Assembly (NCBI RefSeq): GCF_031180965.1
Contig: NZ_JAPSLH010000007.1
Span: forward strand, 84,087-148,086
Reading direction: 5' to 3'
DNA: 64,000 bases
Origin: Chelativorans sp.
GTDB lineage: Bacteria; Pseudomonadota; Alphaproteobacteria; Rhizobiales; Rhizobiaceae
Position numbers and translations under genes: made by a program. The notes beneath the pieces were generated by a model. The model saw only the letters and a program-made list of their open reading frames with translations, was not told the origin of the DNA and did not search any database. Shown in pieces: positions 15,553 through 23,809 of the stretch. Positions within the stretch are counted from its first letter, which is position 1; each line of letters begins with the position of its first letter.

Positions 15553-17508
15553 ATGTTCAGAAAGATCCTGATCGCCAATCGCGGCGAGATCGCCGTGCGC
15601 ATCATGCGCACCGCCGAGCGCATGGGCATCGCCACCGTCGCCGTCTATTCCGATGCGGATGCGGGAGCCATGCATGTGGCAACCGCCGACGAGGCCGTGC
15701 ATATCGGCCCCGCCCCCGCCGCCGAAAGCTATCTCGATGGCGCGCGCATCATCGCGGCGGCGCAGGCGACCGGCGCGGAAGCCATCCATCCGGGCTACGG
15801 CTTCCTGTCGGAAAACCCGGATTTCGTGGAGGCGGTGGAGAAGGCCGGCCTCGTCTTCATCGGCCCCTCGGCAAAGGCCATCCGCGCCATGGGCCTGAAG
15901 GACGCCGCCAAGCGCCTCATGGAAAAGGCGGGCGTGCCCGTCGTCCCCGGCTATCACGGCGAGGCCCAGGAACTCGTCGTCCTCGCCACCAAGGCGCGCG
16001 AGATCGGCTATCCCGTGCTGATCAAGGCGCGCGCCGGCGGCGGCGGCAAGGGCATGCGCCGCGTCGACGAGCCGGAAAAATTCGCCGAAGCGCTCGCCGC
16101 CGCAAGGCGCGAGGCGAAGGCCTCCTTCGGCGATGACCGGGTGCTGGTCGAAAAACTCATCGAGAAGCCGCGCCACATCGAGGTCCAGGTGTTCGGGGAC
16201 CGGCATGGCAATGTCGTCCACCTGTTCGAGCGCGACTGCTCGGCCCAGCGCCGCCACCAGAAGGTGATCGAGGAAGCGCCCGCCCCCGGCATGACCGCCG
16301 CCATGCGCGCTGCCATGACCCAGGCGGCCAAAAAGGCCGCCCAGGCGATCGGCTATTCCGGCGCCGGCACGATCGAGTTCATTGTCGATGCCTCCAAAGG
16401 CCTGAAACCGGACCGGTTCTGGTTCATGGAGATGAACACCCGCCTCCAGGTCGAGCACCCCGTCACCGAAATGGTGACCGGCATCGACCTCGTCGAATGG
16501 CAGATCCGCGTGGCGGCCGGCGAGGCCCTTCCGCGGGCGCAGGAAGAGATCGCCCTTTCCGGCCACGCCTTCGAGGCGCGAATCTATGCCGAGGATCCGG
16601 CGCGCGACTTCCTCCCGGCCACCGGAACGCTGCACCATCTGCGCTTCCCCCAGGCCGTGCCGGGAGCCACCGTCCGCGTCGATACCGGCGTGCGCGAGGG
16701 GGATTCCATCACGCCCTATTACGATCCCATGATCGCCAAGCTCATCGTCCATGCCGAGGACCGGGGCACCGCCCTCTCCGTCCTCGCCACCGCCCTCGAC
16801 CAGACGGAGATCGCCGGCTCCACCGTCAACACCACCTTCCTCGCCCGCCTTGCCCGCGACCCCGACTTTGCCGCTGGCAAGCTTGATACCGGCCTGATCG
16901 CCCGCCGCCAGGATGCCCTGACCGAATTGCCGCAGCCCAGCGCCCGCACCATGGCCGTGGCGGCGCTTGCCGCCTCAGGGGCCAGATACCGTCCCGAGGC
17001 TCCCGACCCGTTCGACGCCATCCCCGCCTATGCCCATTTTCACCCGCTCACCCACCGCAAAACCCTCTTTTCCGGCGACCGCGCCCTCTCCCACTCCATC
17101 ACCGGCCTCCCGGACGGGCGCTTCGCGGTGAGGCCAGCGGATGGCGAGGGCGAGGCGTTGCGCCTTTCCGCCGAGGCCGAGCGGAGCATCGCCGCCTGGC
17201 CGGGGCATCTCACCGTCTTCGACGGCCCCCACAGCCACACCTTCCGCCTGCACGACCCTCTGGAAGAAGCCGGCGGAGGCGGCCTTGCCGCCGACAGCCT
17301 GCGCGCCCCGATGCCGGGCCTCGTGAAGCTCGTGCGAGCAAGCGTGAAGGAGAAGGTCAAGAAGGGCCAGCCGCTCCTGGTCCTCGAGGCCATGAAGATG
17401 GAGCACACCATCGCCGCTCCCCATGACGGGGTGATCGCCGAGATTGTCGCGGAAGGCGTGCAGGTGAATGATGGAACCGTGCTCGTGCGCTTCGAGGAGC
17501 CGCGTTAA
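15553..17508 (+). CDS. mccA: 3-methylcrotonyl-CoA carboxylase alpha subunit (biotin carboxylase + BCCP)
   Basis: This 651-residue biotin-containing subunit has the MCC alpha layout. The biotin-carboxylase domain runs MFRKILIANRGEIAVR to about 450, with ATP-grasp glycine loop ARAGGGGKGMRRV, Cys-containing ERDCSAQRRHQK and EMNTRLQVEHPVTE. A middle BT-type domain is followed by a biotinyl domain with VLEAMKMEH, where Lys615 carries biotin. It carboxylates biotin with ATP and bicarbonate for transfer by MccB. The protein is the normal length and all key motifs are intact. It is separated from mccB by about 6 kb containing the accessory island, so it probably has its own promoter. Confidence 0.95.
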   Translation: MFRKILIANRGEIAVRIMRTAERMGIATVAVYSDADAGAMHVATADEAVHIGPAPAAESYLDGARIIAAAQATGAEAIHPGYGFLSENPDFVEAVEKAGLVFIGPSAKAIRAMGLKDAAKRLMEKAGVPVVPGYHGEAQELVVLATKAREIGYPVLIKARAGGGGKGMRRVDEPEKFAEALAAARREAKASFGDDRVLVEKLIEKPRHIEVQVFGDRHGNVVHLFERDCSAQRRHQKVIEEAPAPGMTAAMRAAMTQAAKKAAQAIGYSGAGTIEFIVDASKGLKPDRFWFMEMNTRLQVEHPVTEMVTGIDLVEWQIRVAAGEALPRAQEEIALSGHAFEARIYAEDPARDFLPATGTLHHLRFPQAVPGATVRVDTGVREGDSITPYYDPMIAKLIVHAEDRGTALSVLATALDQTEIAGSTVNTTFLARLARDPDFAAGKLDTGLIARRQDALTELPQPSARTMAVAALAASGARYRPEAPDPFDAIPAYAHFHPLTHRKTLFSGDRALSHSITGLPDGRFAVRPADGEGEALRLSAEAERSIAAWPGHLTVFDGPHSHTFRLHDPLEEAGGGGLAADSLRAPMPGLVKLVRASVKEKVKKGQPLLVLEAMKMEHTIAAPHDGVIAEIVAEGVQVNDGTVLVRFEEPR

Positions 17509-17607
17509 CCCTCGAGTAACTTTTCCGCAGAATTGCCGCAATGCGGGTGGACAAAGGCGCTCATAGGGTTCCGTTCAGCGGTACCCGTTCCCTGCCCCCA
17601 CAGCGAA

Positions 17608-17637
17608 CGCCGCGCCGGCCTCAAGCCGGTCGCGGCG
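17608..17637. terminator. Strong GC-rich hairpin between mccA and the Sel1 gene
   Basis: CGCCGCGCCGGC and GCCGGTCGCGGCG pair with a single bulge across CTCAA. It lies between convergent genes, mccA (plus) and the Sel1-like gene (minus). No T run follows in either direction, so it is a possible bidirectional terminator or RNA-stabilising hairpin. Confidence 0.45.
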
Positions 17638-17691
17638 CCTTCGCTTGGCAGCCGCCGCGGCCGCCCTCCGAGCCCGAGCCTCTGGTAAGCT

Positions 17692-17958
17692 TCAGTGCAT
17701 CGTCATCCATTCGCGCGCCTCGCGCAGCGCGCGGGCGATGTCGGCCTTCGACATGGAGGCAGAAAGCTCCGCGCGCATCTGGGCGGCGCGCTCGGAGCCC
17801 TTGATGGCGGCGATGTTGAGCCATTTGTGCGCCGCAACCAGATCGACGTCGCAATCGCGGCCCGTCGCATACATCATGCCGAGCTGGAAGAGCACCTCGG
17901 CCTGGGCGCCGCCGCCGATCGCACCGGTCCCCATCTCCTGAATGTTCAAACGCGCCAT
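17692..17958 (-). CDS. Small Sel1-like repeat protein
   Basis: This is an 88-residue protein from the ATG at 17958, preceded by AGGGATCC. It has one clear Sel1/TPR-type repeat: AEVLFQLGMMYATGRDCDVDLVAAHKWLNIAAIKGSERA. A short helical tail follows, ending REAREWMTMH. Very similar short Sel1 proteins occur as single genes across alphaproteobacteria. A likely role is protein-protein interaction; there is no signal peptide. The open frame extends upstream, but that part lacks coding character. The 400 bases upstream up to 18358 hold only its promoter and the promoter of the DUF2147 gene. Confidence 0.75.
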   Translation of the reverse strand: MARLNIQEMGTGAIGGGAQAEVLFQLGMMYATGRDCDVDLVAAHKWLNIAAIKGSERAAQMRAELSASMSKADIARALREAREWMTMH

Positions 17959-18358
17959 TTTTCGGATCCCTGTTCGTCCTGAGAGCTGCCCGCCTTTTCT
18001 TTTTCCTGGCGGTGCTGCGATGGTCCCGATCATGCGCGACAGGCTTGAAATCGCCGTTAAACCGCTTGCTTAACGCGCTGAAAACAAACCTCAAACAAAC
18101 AGTTAAGCGCCAGAATCCGTTAAGCATCGGAATGGCGGAATGCCGGGCATTTGGCTAAAATTGTAGGCAAACGCGGATGGCGGCGCAGCAACCCTTCCCT
18201 AACCACGCCGAGCGCTTGTCCCTCAAGCTTTCTTGCGAAAAGCCGCCGCGAGGTCTCCCGGCAGGGCGCCGGATCCGTCTTTCGCTGCCGCCCGGCTTGG
18301 ATTACGCTTACGTGCTCGTAAGGCAGCGGGGCTGCCGGTAATCCGTGGGAGGAAGATC
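17959..18358. other. Divergent intergenic region
   Basis: This region separates the Sel1-like gene and the DUF2147 gene, which face away from each other. It holds several TTAA tetramers (for example TTAA-N9-TTAA near 18053), which loosely recall CtrA half-sites but with wrong spacing. No gene, tRNA or clear repeat was found. Confidence 0.5.
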
Positions 18359-18697
18359 ATGAGAGCAATTCTGGCAGCGGCGGCGATTTTGTTGATGACA
18401 GGCGCCGCGCAGGCAGACCCGATCGAGGGCAGGTGGAGGACCAAGGCCGGCAACACCGCCGAGATTGCCAATTGCGGCGGCGCCTACTGCATCACGCTGA
18501 AGACCGGCCCGAACGCGGGCAAGCAGATCGGCCGTTTCGAGCTGCAGGGAGGCGGCGCCTATGCCGGCACCGTCACCGATCCGGCCAGCAACAAGACCTA
18601 CAGGGGCAAGGGCACCCTCAAGGGCAATTCCTTCACGATGGGCGGCTGCGTGCTCGGCGGGCTCATCTGCCGCAACGAGACCTGGACGCGGATGTAG
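18359..18697 (+). CDS. DUF2147 exported protein
   Basis: This 112-residue protein starts at the ATG at 18359 after GGGAGGAAG. The signal peptide is MRAILAAAAILLMTGAAQAD. The mature domain begins with the DUF2147 pattern PIEGRWRTKAGNTAEIANCGG. It continues IGRFELQGGGAYAGTVTDPASNKTYRGKG and ends GGLICRNETWTRM, giving a small lipocalin-like beta barrel with Cys pairs. Periplasmic location is likely. DUF2147 proteins are common in Hyphomicrobiales, and their ligand is unknown. It is a single-gene unit followed by repeat-rich spacer. Confidence 0.82.
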   Translation: MRAILAAAAILLMTGAAQADPIEGRWRTKAGNTAEIANCGGAYCITLKTGPNAGKQIGRFELQGGGAYAGTVTDPASNKTYRGKGTLKGNSFTMGGCVLGGLICRNETWTRM

Positions 18698-19178
18698 CCG
18701 CGAGAAACGACGGGCACGGGCCTGCCCTTTTTCCGGCATTACAGCTGCGATCCAAGCGGGGCCCCTTCACGCCCCTCTCTGTCCTCCTGAGCTTGTCGAA
18801 GCGTGGAGATCTCCCCGCAACGGCAGGGCTTGTTCCCGCCACTCCGTCCCGCTTCGCGGGCCACCTCTCCCCCACCTTGTGGGGTGGAGGAAGAGCGCAG
18901 AGCCATGCGGCCGGCGTTTCCTCGTCGAGCGGGGGAGAGGTGGTCGGCGAAGCCGATCGGAGTGGTCGACCCCCCTATGCGATTGACCTGCCCACAAGGG
19001 GGAGATCAGCCGTCACGGTTCTTTTCGCCACTCAAAGGCGTTGCAAAGGCGTTCCACAATGGACACTGGAGCAGCGGCTAGCGTGATCTCCCCCATGTGG
19101 GGGAGATGCCCGGCAGGTCAGAGGGAGCGCGAAGGGCAGAGACATCCCTGCAACTGTAATGATCCGCAAAGATACGGC
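18698..19178. other. Repeat-rich spacer without genes
   Basis: About 480 bases between DUF2147 and the GST gene contain several palindromic segments and no supportable gene. These include CCACCTCTCCCCCACC...GGGGTGGAGG (from 18861), its inverted relative GCGGGGGAGAGGTGG (near 18938), and CACAAGGGGGAGATC (from 18993). The whole block looks like a mosaic of repeat units. Confidence 0.7.
19085..19135. repeat. Intergenic palindromic repeat, copy 2 (GATCTCCCCC family)
   Basis: GATCTCCCCCATGTGGGGGAGAT is a near-perfect hairpin followed by GCCCGGCAGGTCAGAGGG. Both parts match the copy at 3922-3975. It lies just past the 3' end of the GST gene. Confidence 0.78.
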
Positions 19179-19880
19179 TCAGCGCGCCTTCTGCCCGAAA
19201 AGCACCTTCTTGGCCTCCTCGTCCTCGGCGATATTGCGCCGGTGCTCCTGCCCGACCTCCAGGCCACGCTGGACGGCGGGGCGGGCGAGCAGCGTCTCGA
19301 ACCAGCGCTTCAGATTGGGGAAATCGCCCAGATCCTGCCCCTGGTTCTGATGCGGCTTGATCCAGCCGATCGAGGCCATGTCGGCGATCGAATAGTCCCC
19401 CGCGAGGAATTCTCGGTCGGCGAGCCGCTTATTCATGACGCCGTAGAGGCGGTTGCACTCGTTGGTGTAGCGCTCGATCGCATAGGGGATCTTTTCCGGC
19501 GCGTATTGGCGGAAGTGGTGCGCCTGCCCGGCCATAGGCCCGAGGCCGCCCACCTGCCAGAACAGCCATTGCTCGACCTCCACCCGCTGGCGCTCGTCCG
19601 TGGGGTAGAAGCGGCCGAATTTGCGGCCGAGATACTGCAGGATCGCGCCGGACTCGAAAACGGAGATCGGCTCGCCGCCAGGCCCTTCCGGGTCGACGAT
19701 GGCAGGCATGCGGTTGTTCGGCGAGATTCTCAGGAATTCCGGACGAAACTGCTCGCCCTTGCCGATATTCACGAAGCGGACCTCGTATGGGATCCCAAGC
19801 TCCTCAAGCATGATCGTGATCTTCCAACCATTGGGCGTCGGCCAATAGTGCAGCTCGATCGGCTTGTTCTGCGCGGTCAT
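19179..19880 (-). CDS. Glutathione S-transferase (YfcG/Ure2-like)
   Basis: The 233-residue GST starts at the ATG at 19880, which follows CAGGAGAGACAG; an upstream ATG in frame is less likely. The N-terminal thioredoxin-fold domain contains IELHYWPTPNGWKITIMLEE, cis-Pro region NNRMPAIVD and SVFESGAILQYL, and the C-terminal helical domain starts near residue 95. The TPNGWK opening, with Thr-Pro-Asn rather than a catalytic Tyr or Ser, is typical of the Nu/Ure2-like class. Known members such as YfcG and YghU are disulfide-bond oxidoreductases with glutathione. The cytosolic redox role is inferred from that class. It is a stand-alone gene. Confidence 0.88.
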   Translation of the reverse strand: MTAQNKPIELHYWPTPNGWKITIMLEELGIPYEVRFVNIGKGEQFRPEFLRISPNNRMPAIVDPEGPGGEPISVFESGAILQYLGRKFGRFYPTDERQRVEVEQWLFWQVGGLGPMAGQAHHFRQYAPEKIPYAIERYTNECNRLYGVMNKRLADREFLAGDYSIADMASIGWIKPHQNQGQDLGDFPNLKRWFETLLARPAVQRGLEVGQEHRRNIAEDEEAKKVLFGQKAR

Positions 19881-20154
19881 GTCTGTCTCTCCTGAATTTC
19901 CAGCCGGCATGAATCATAAAATCGCCGGTTTTCCAATGCTAAGTCGATGAACCGGGCGCGCGTTTCAAGAGCCCGGCCCCCCGCGGCAGGATCAAAGAAT
20001 CTTGAACCGCGGATGAATGGCCGCCTCAGAACGCGTTCAGCCGCACCAAGGCAGATTGCGCGGCGTTGCGGGGCGGACGCTCCATCAAACCCATCAAGAG
20101 ATCGGCTTTCCAGGAGAGCCTTGTTGCGGACCCCGTGGGGCGGGCAGGAAACAT

Positions 20155-20346
20155 ATGTCGAGAACGAACGGAAATCTTGCAGAGCTGCGGCGGCTCCTCA
20201 CCAGGGCGGCGGTGGTGGTCCTGGTGCTGGCCGCTCCCCTGATCGCCGCGCGCGCCGGAGACGACGCGCCCGTGGGCGGCGTCTACGAGAAGAAGTCGGC
20301 CGGGGCGGGATTCGTGCTTCTCGTCGCGCTGCAGCGCGCGGGCTGA
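20155..20346 (+). CDS. Possible small single-pass membrane protein
   Basis: This 63-residue frame starts at an ATG preceded by CAGGAAACAT. A basic start (MSRTNGNLAELRRLLTR) leads to one hydrophobic segment (AAVVVLVLAAPLIAARA) and a short tail with a second hydrophobic patch (GFVLLVALQRAG). The signal-like character and GC-rich codons allow a real gene, but there is no family match and the spacer is otherwise empty. It ends 38 bases before amn. Confidence 0.35.
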   Translation: MSRTNGNLAELRRLLTRAAVVVLVLAAPLIAARAGDDAPVGGVYEKKSAGAGFVLLVALQRAG

Positions 20347-20384
20347 CATCTCGAAAACGCCACGCGAAGTCCCTATAATGGGAC

Positions 20385-21884
20385 ATGGACAAGCGAATCT
20401 ACCCACAACCCATCGAGACCATCGCCAGCCCGGACCCGCTGCCGCGGCAATCCTTCACCGATCCGCGCAAGGCGGTGGCCGCGCTGAAGACGATCTACGA
20501 GCGGAACACCTCCTTCCTGCGCGAAGCCTTCATGCGCGTCGGCGAGACCGGCGAGAGCGATTGCCGGTACAGGGCCTTCTATCCGGAGATAAGTCTGTCG
20601 ACCGCCTCCTTCGCGCAGATCGACAGCCGACTGGCATATGGCCATGTGCCGGCTCCCGGGACCTACAGCACCACCGTCACCCGGCCGGACCTCTTCGAGA
20701 ACTACCTTGTCGACCAGCTCGGCCTTCTCATCCGCAATCACGGCGTGGAGGTGACCGTCGCCGAGTCGGAAACGCCGATCCCGCTGCATTTCGCCTTCCT
20801 CAAGGACACCTATGTGGAAGGCGCCATCGCCACGCATCTGAAGCGGCCGCTGCGCGACCTCTTCGACGTGCCGGACCTCAACTCGATGGACGACCACATC
20901 GTCAACGGCACCTATGAGCCCGGCCCTGGCGATCCGATGCCTCTTGCCCCCTTTACGGCGCAGCGCACGGACTATTCGCTGCACCGCCTTTCGCACTATA
21001 CGGCGACGGTGCCCGAGCATTTCCAGAACTTCGTGCTCTTCACCAATTACCAGTTCTATATCGACGAGTTCTGCGTGCTGGCGCGCGAGCTCATGGCGGC
21101 CGGCGGGGGCGGCTACGAGGCCTTCGTCGAGCCGGGCAACATCATCACCAAGGCGGGCGACAGCACACCCCCCGACATGACGCTGTCGCGCCTGCCGCAG
21201 ATGCCGGCCTATCACCTGAAGAAGCCCGGCCATGGCGGCATCACCATGGTCAATATCGGCGTCGGCCCCTCCAACGCCAAGACCATCACCGACCATGTCG
21301 CGGTCCTGCGGCCGCATGCATGGCTGATGCTCGGCCACTGCGCGGGCCTGCGCCACACGCAGGCGCTGGGCGACTATGTGCTGGCGCATGCCTATGTGCG
21401 CGAGGACCATGTGCTCGACGACGACCTGCCCGTCTGGGTGCCGCTGCCGGCGCTTGCGGAGGTGCAGGTGGCGCTGCAGGAGGCTGTGGCCGAGATCACC
21501 GGCCTTTCAGGCTACGAGCTGAAGCGCATCATGCGCACGGGCACGGTGGCCACGATCGACAACCGCAACTGGGAGCTGCGCGACCAACGCGGGCCGGTGC
21601 AGCGGCTGTCGCAGTCGCGCGCCATCGCGCTCGACATGGAATCGGCGACCATCGCCGCCAACGGCTTCCGCTTCCGCGTACCCTACGGTACGCTTCTCTG
21701 CGTCTCCGACAAGCCGCTGCATGGCGAATTGAAGCTGCCGGGCATGGCCACGGATTTCTACAAGCGCCAGGTGTCGCAGCACCTCAAGATCGGCATCCGC
21801 GCCGTCGAAAAGCTGGCGGAAATGCCGCCCGAGCGGCTGCACTCGCGCAAGCTGCGCAGCTTCTCGGAAACCGCCTTCCAGTAA
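20385..21884 (+). CDS. amn: AMP nucleosidase
   Basis: The 499-residue protein has the full length of bacterial AMP nucleosidase, which hydrolyses AMP to adenine and ribose 5-phosphate and so adjusts the adenylate pool. The N-terminal regulatory domain (about 1-180) is followed by the nucleoside-phosphorylase-like catalytic domain. The latter contains TMVNIGVGPSNAKTITDH, HAWLMLGHCAGLRHTQALGDY and ALDMESATIAANGFRFRVPYGTLL, the last being the purine/ribose-binding EMES-like motif here as DMES. The 3' end of the gene is repeated imperfectly at 22987-23021. A strong ribosome site is not obvious; the ATG follows ATAATGGGAC. Confidence 0.94.
   Translation: MDKRIYPQPIETIASPDPLPRQSFTDPRKAVAALKTIYERNTSFLREAFMRVGETGESDCRYRAFYPEISLSTASFAQIDSRLAYGHVPAPGTYSTTVTRPDLFENYLVDQLGLLIRNHGVEVTVAESETPIPLHFAFLKDTYVEGAIATHLKRPLRDLFDVPDLNSMDDHIVNGTYEPGPGDPMPLAPFTAQRTDYSLHRLSHYTATVPEHFQNFVLFTNYQFYIDEFCVLARELMAAGGGGYEAFVEPGNIITKAGDSTPPDMTLSRLPQMPAYHLKKPGHGGITMVNIGVGPSNAKTITDHVAVLRPHAWLMLGHCAGLRHTQALGDYVLAHAYVREDHVLDDDLPVWVPLPALAEVQVALQEAVAEITGLSGYELKRIMRTGTVATIDNRNWELRDQRGPVQRLSQSRAIALDMESATIAANGFRFRVPYGTLLCVSDKPLHGELKLPGMATDFYKRQVSQHLKIGIRAVEKLAEMPPERLHSRKLRSFSETAFQ
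21849..21882 (+). repeat. Direct repeat, copy 1 (3' end of amn)
   Basis: AAGCTGCGCAGCTTCTCGG followed by AAACCGCCTTCCAGT forms the last codons of amn. A copy with two substitutions and one inserted G occurs in the same orientation at 22987-23021, on the far side of the dehalogenase-like gene. Confidence 0.7.
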
Positions 21885-21890
21885 GGCGCC

Positions 21891-22793
21891 TTAGCCGCCG
21901 CGGAAAAACGGGACGAGGGCTCGAAGCACCGCGTCCGGATTCTCCTCGGGCAGGAAATGGCCGCCCTCGACCGCTTCGCCGGAGACCTGCTCGGCCCATT
22001 CCTCCCATAGGGCAAGCGGCTTGCCCGTCCGTGCGGGAAAGCCGTTATGCGACCAGACGAAGTGGAGCGGCGGCTTGATCCGGCGCCCCGCCTTCCGGTC
22101 CGCCTCGTCGAGCGCGCGGTCCATCGTCGCCCCGGCGCGGTAGTCCTCGCAGAAGGCCCGGATCCGCTCCGGCTCGGCGAAGGCGCGGCGATAGGCCTCG
22201 AGCGCCAGCGGATCGAAGGTGCCGAGCGAGCCGGACTGCGACCAGGACGCAAGGGTCCATTCGACATAGGCGACGGGGTCGGCTGCGATCATGCGCTCCG
22301 GCAAAGGGTGAGGCTGCGCCAGGAAGGTCCAGTGGTAGGCCTTCATCGCCATCTCGGCATTGAAGCTGTCCCACATCTGCGCCGTCGGCACCACCTCCAG
22401 GATGCCAAGCCGCTCGATGCGTTCCGGCGCGTCGAGGGCGAGACGATAGGCGACCCGCGCACCGCGATCATGGCCAATGACGCTGAAACGCTGGTGACCA
22501 AGTTCCGCCATCGCCGCCACGAGCTCCCGTGCCATTGCTCGTTTGGAATAGGCCGCGTGATCGGCCGTGGGCGTCGGGATGAAGCTGGCGCCGTATCCGG
22601 GCAGATCGGCGACGACGCAGCGGAAATGCCGCGCCAGCCCCGGCGCCACCCTGTGCCAGGCGGCATGGGTCTGCGGATAGCCATGGAGGAGCAGAAGGGG
22701 CGGCCCCTCCCCACCGACGCGGCAGAACAGTTCGCCCGTGGCGCCGCGCAGGCGAAGGGCATCGAAGCCGGGGAACAGATCGCGTTCAGACAT
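21891..22793 (-). CDS. Alpha/beta hydrolase, haloacetate (fluoroacetate) dehalogenase-like
   Basis: The 300-residue alpha/beta hydrolase has the active-site set known from fluoroacetate dehalogenase. The nucleophile Asp109 lies in GHDRGAR with carboxylate-binding Arg110 and Arg113. The acid Glu133 is in ILEVVPT, and halide-binding His154/Trp155 (AYHW) and Tyr218 (EDYRAG) are present. The base His279 is in EGGHFLPEENPD. Oxyanion region is LLLHGYPQTHAAWHRV. This set predicts hydrolytic dehalogenation of haloacetates, although homologues may act on other small acids. It is on the opposite strand to amn, seven bases from its stop. Imperfect direct repeats of the amn 3' end flank it, which suggests insertion. 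Confidence 0.85.
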   Translation of the reverse strand: MSERDLFPGFDALRLRGATGELFCRVGGEGPPLLLLHGYPQTHAAWHRVAPGLARHFRCVVADLPGYGASFIPTPTADHAAYSKRAMARELVAAMAELGHQRFSVIGHDRGARVAYRLALDAPERIERLGILEVVPTAQMWDSFNAEMAMKAYHWTFLAQPHPLPERMIAADPVAYVEWTLASWSQSGSLGTFDPLALEAYRRAFAEPERIRAFCEDYRAGATMDRALDEADRKAGRRIKPPLHFVWSHNGFPARTGKPLALWEEWAEQVSGEAVEGGHFLPEENPDAVLRALVPFFRGG

Positions 22794-22966
22794 TTCGAAC
22801 TCCCGTCAATGAAGCCGGAGAAAGCCCGTCGCATGAGAGCCGCTTTCCAGGAAGCGCCTCTGCGCGGCCACCTATCGGTCTCCGCGCCCGTTTTTTACCT
22901 CGTCGCCCAGAATCGCACCAGAACCCAGCCGTCGCTTACTTGCGTGCCTTCGTGGCGATCTCGGCG

Positions 22967-23021
22967 ATCGGCTGGTCCCTTGAGCTAAGTTGCGCAGCTT
23001 CTCGGGAAACGGCCTTCCAGT
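22967..23021 (+). repeat. Degraded duplicate of the amn 3' end (direct repeat, copy 2)
   Basis: AAGTTGCGCAGCTTCTCGGG followed by AAACGGCCTTCCAGT (22987-23021) matches amn 21849-21882. Weaker similarity extends upstream (CGATCGGCTG against CGAGCGGCTG). The frame is broken, so this is a remnant, not coding sequence. Confidence 0.65.
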
Positions 23022-23029
23022 CGCCGCTG

Positions 23030-23653
23030 CTACGCGTGCGCGGCGGTTCGGGAAAGCTGGTGGCGGCGCGTGATGCGGTAGACCGCCGCCGGCGGGACAT
23101 TCAGCATGGCGCGGCCTATGCGCACGGCCTTGAGCCCGAGCCGGTCGAGAATCGGCCGGGGAATTGGGCAGCGGGGACCATAGGTGAACTGGTAGAAGGC
23201 CGCGCCCGGACGCATATGGACGAAGGCGCCGGCAAGGATCGCCATCACCTTGCGCGGGCTCATGGACAGAAGCGGCAATCCGCTCACCACCGCGCCCACC
23301 GGTCTGCCCTCGAACAACCCAAGCTGGCCGAGCCGCGTGGCATCGACCGACAGCACGCGGGCTTCGGGGAACCGGGCGCGCAGCATGGCCACGAAATCCG
23401 CCCCGAGCTCGACGATGGTCAGGTCGCGTTCGGCGACCCCTCGCCTGAGAAGGGCACGCGTGAAGACGCCGGTCCCGGCGCCGAGCTCGATTACCGGGGC
23501 CGAGCGGGCGGTGATCTCGCAGGTGATCAGGTCGGCAAGGGCCGGGCTCGATGGAGCGATCGCCGAGACGCGCAGCGGGTTGGAAAACCATGCGCGAAGG
23601 AAAGGCACCACGTCCGATGCTGTCGCGGTCTTCAAAGAATTGCAGCGCATCAT
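23030..23653 (-). CDS. PmtA-like class I SAM methyltransferase (phospholipid N-methyltransferase family)
   Basis: The 207-residue SAM-dependent methyltransferase has motif I VIELGAGTGVFTRALL (about 54-69), a later acidic residue in VLSVDATRL (motif II/III), and GAVVSGLPLLSMSPRKV as motif IV. The opening FLRAWFSNPLRVSAIAPSSPALA matches the PmtA/KsgA-related family, in which alphaproteobacterial members methylate phosphatidylethanolamine toward phosphatidylcholine. It ends HQLSRTAAHA without membrane segments, as expected of a peripheral membrane enzyme. Assignment to the PmtA-like family is good; the exact substrate is inferred. It is divergent from the EEP-family gene by about 155 bases. Confidence 0.8.
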   Translation of the reverse strand: MMRCNSLKTATASDVVPFLRAWFSNPLRVSAIAPSSPALADLITCEITARSAPVIELGAGTGVFTRALLRRGVAERDLTIVELGADFVAMLRARFPEARVLSVDATRLGQLGLFEGRPVGAVVSGLPLLSMSPRKVMAILAGAFVHMRPGAAFYQFTYGPRCPIPRPILDRLGLKAVRIGRAMLNVPPAAVYRITRRHQLSRTAAHA

Positions 23654-23809
23654 GTGCCGGCCCCGGGAAGTGCCGGCAAGCTAGCGCCATTTTCGCGGGC
23701 CGGCAACTCGCCTCAAAGCTGCAGCGAGCGGGCGGGGCCCGCCGAGCCTCCTTCGATGACACTTCAAGCCGCCCTTGCCGCTGGCGCATTCGCGCCGTAA
23801 CAAGCCGCC

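Noticed and set aside
16000..17000. Possible second carboxylase (propionyl-CoA or pyruvate type) for the mccA protein
   Set aside because: Length, domain layout and the presence of mccB and ivd in the same region favour methylcrotonyl-CoA carboxylase.
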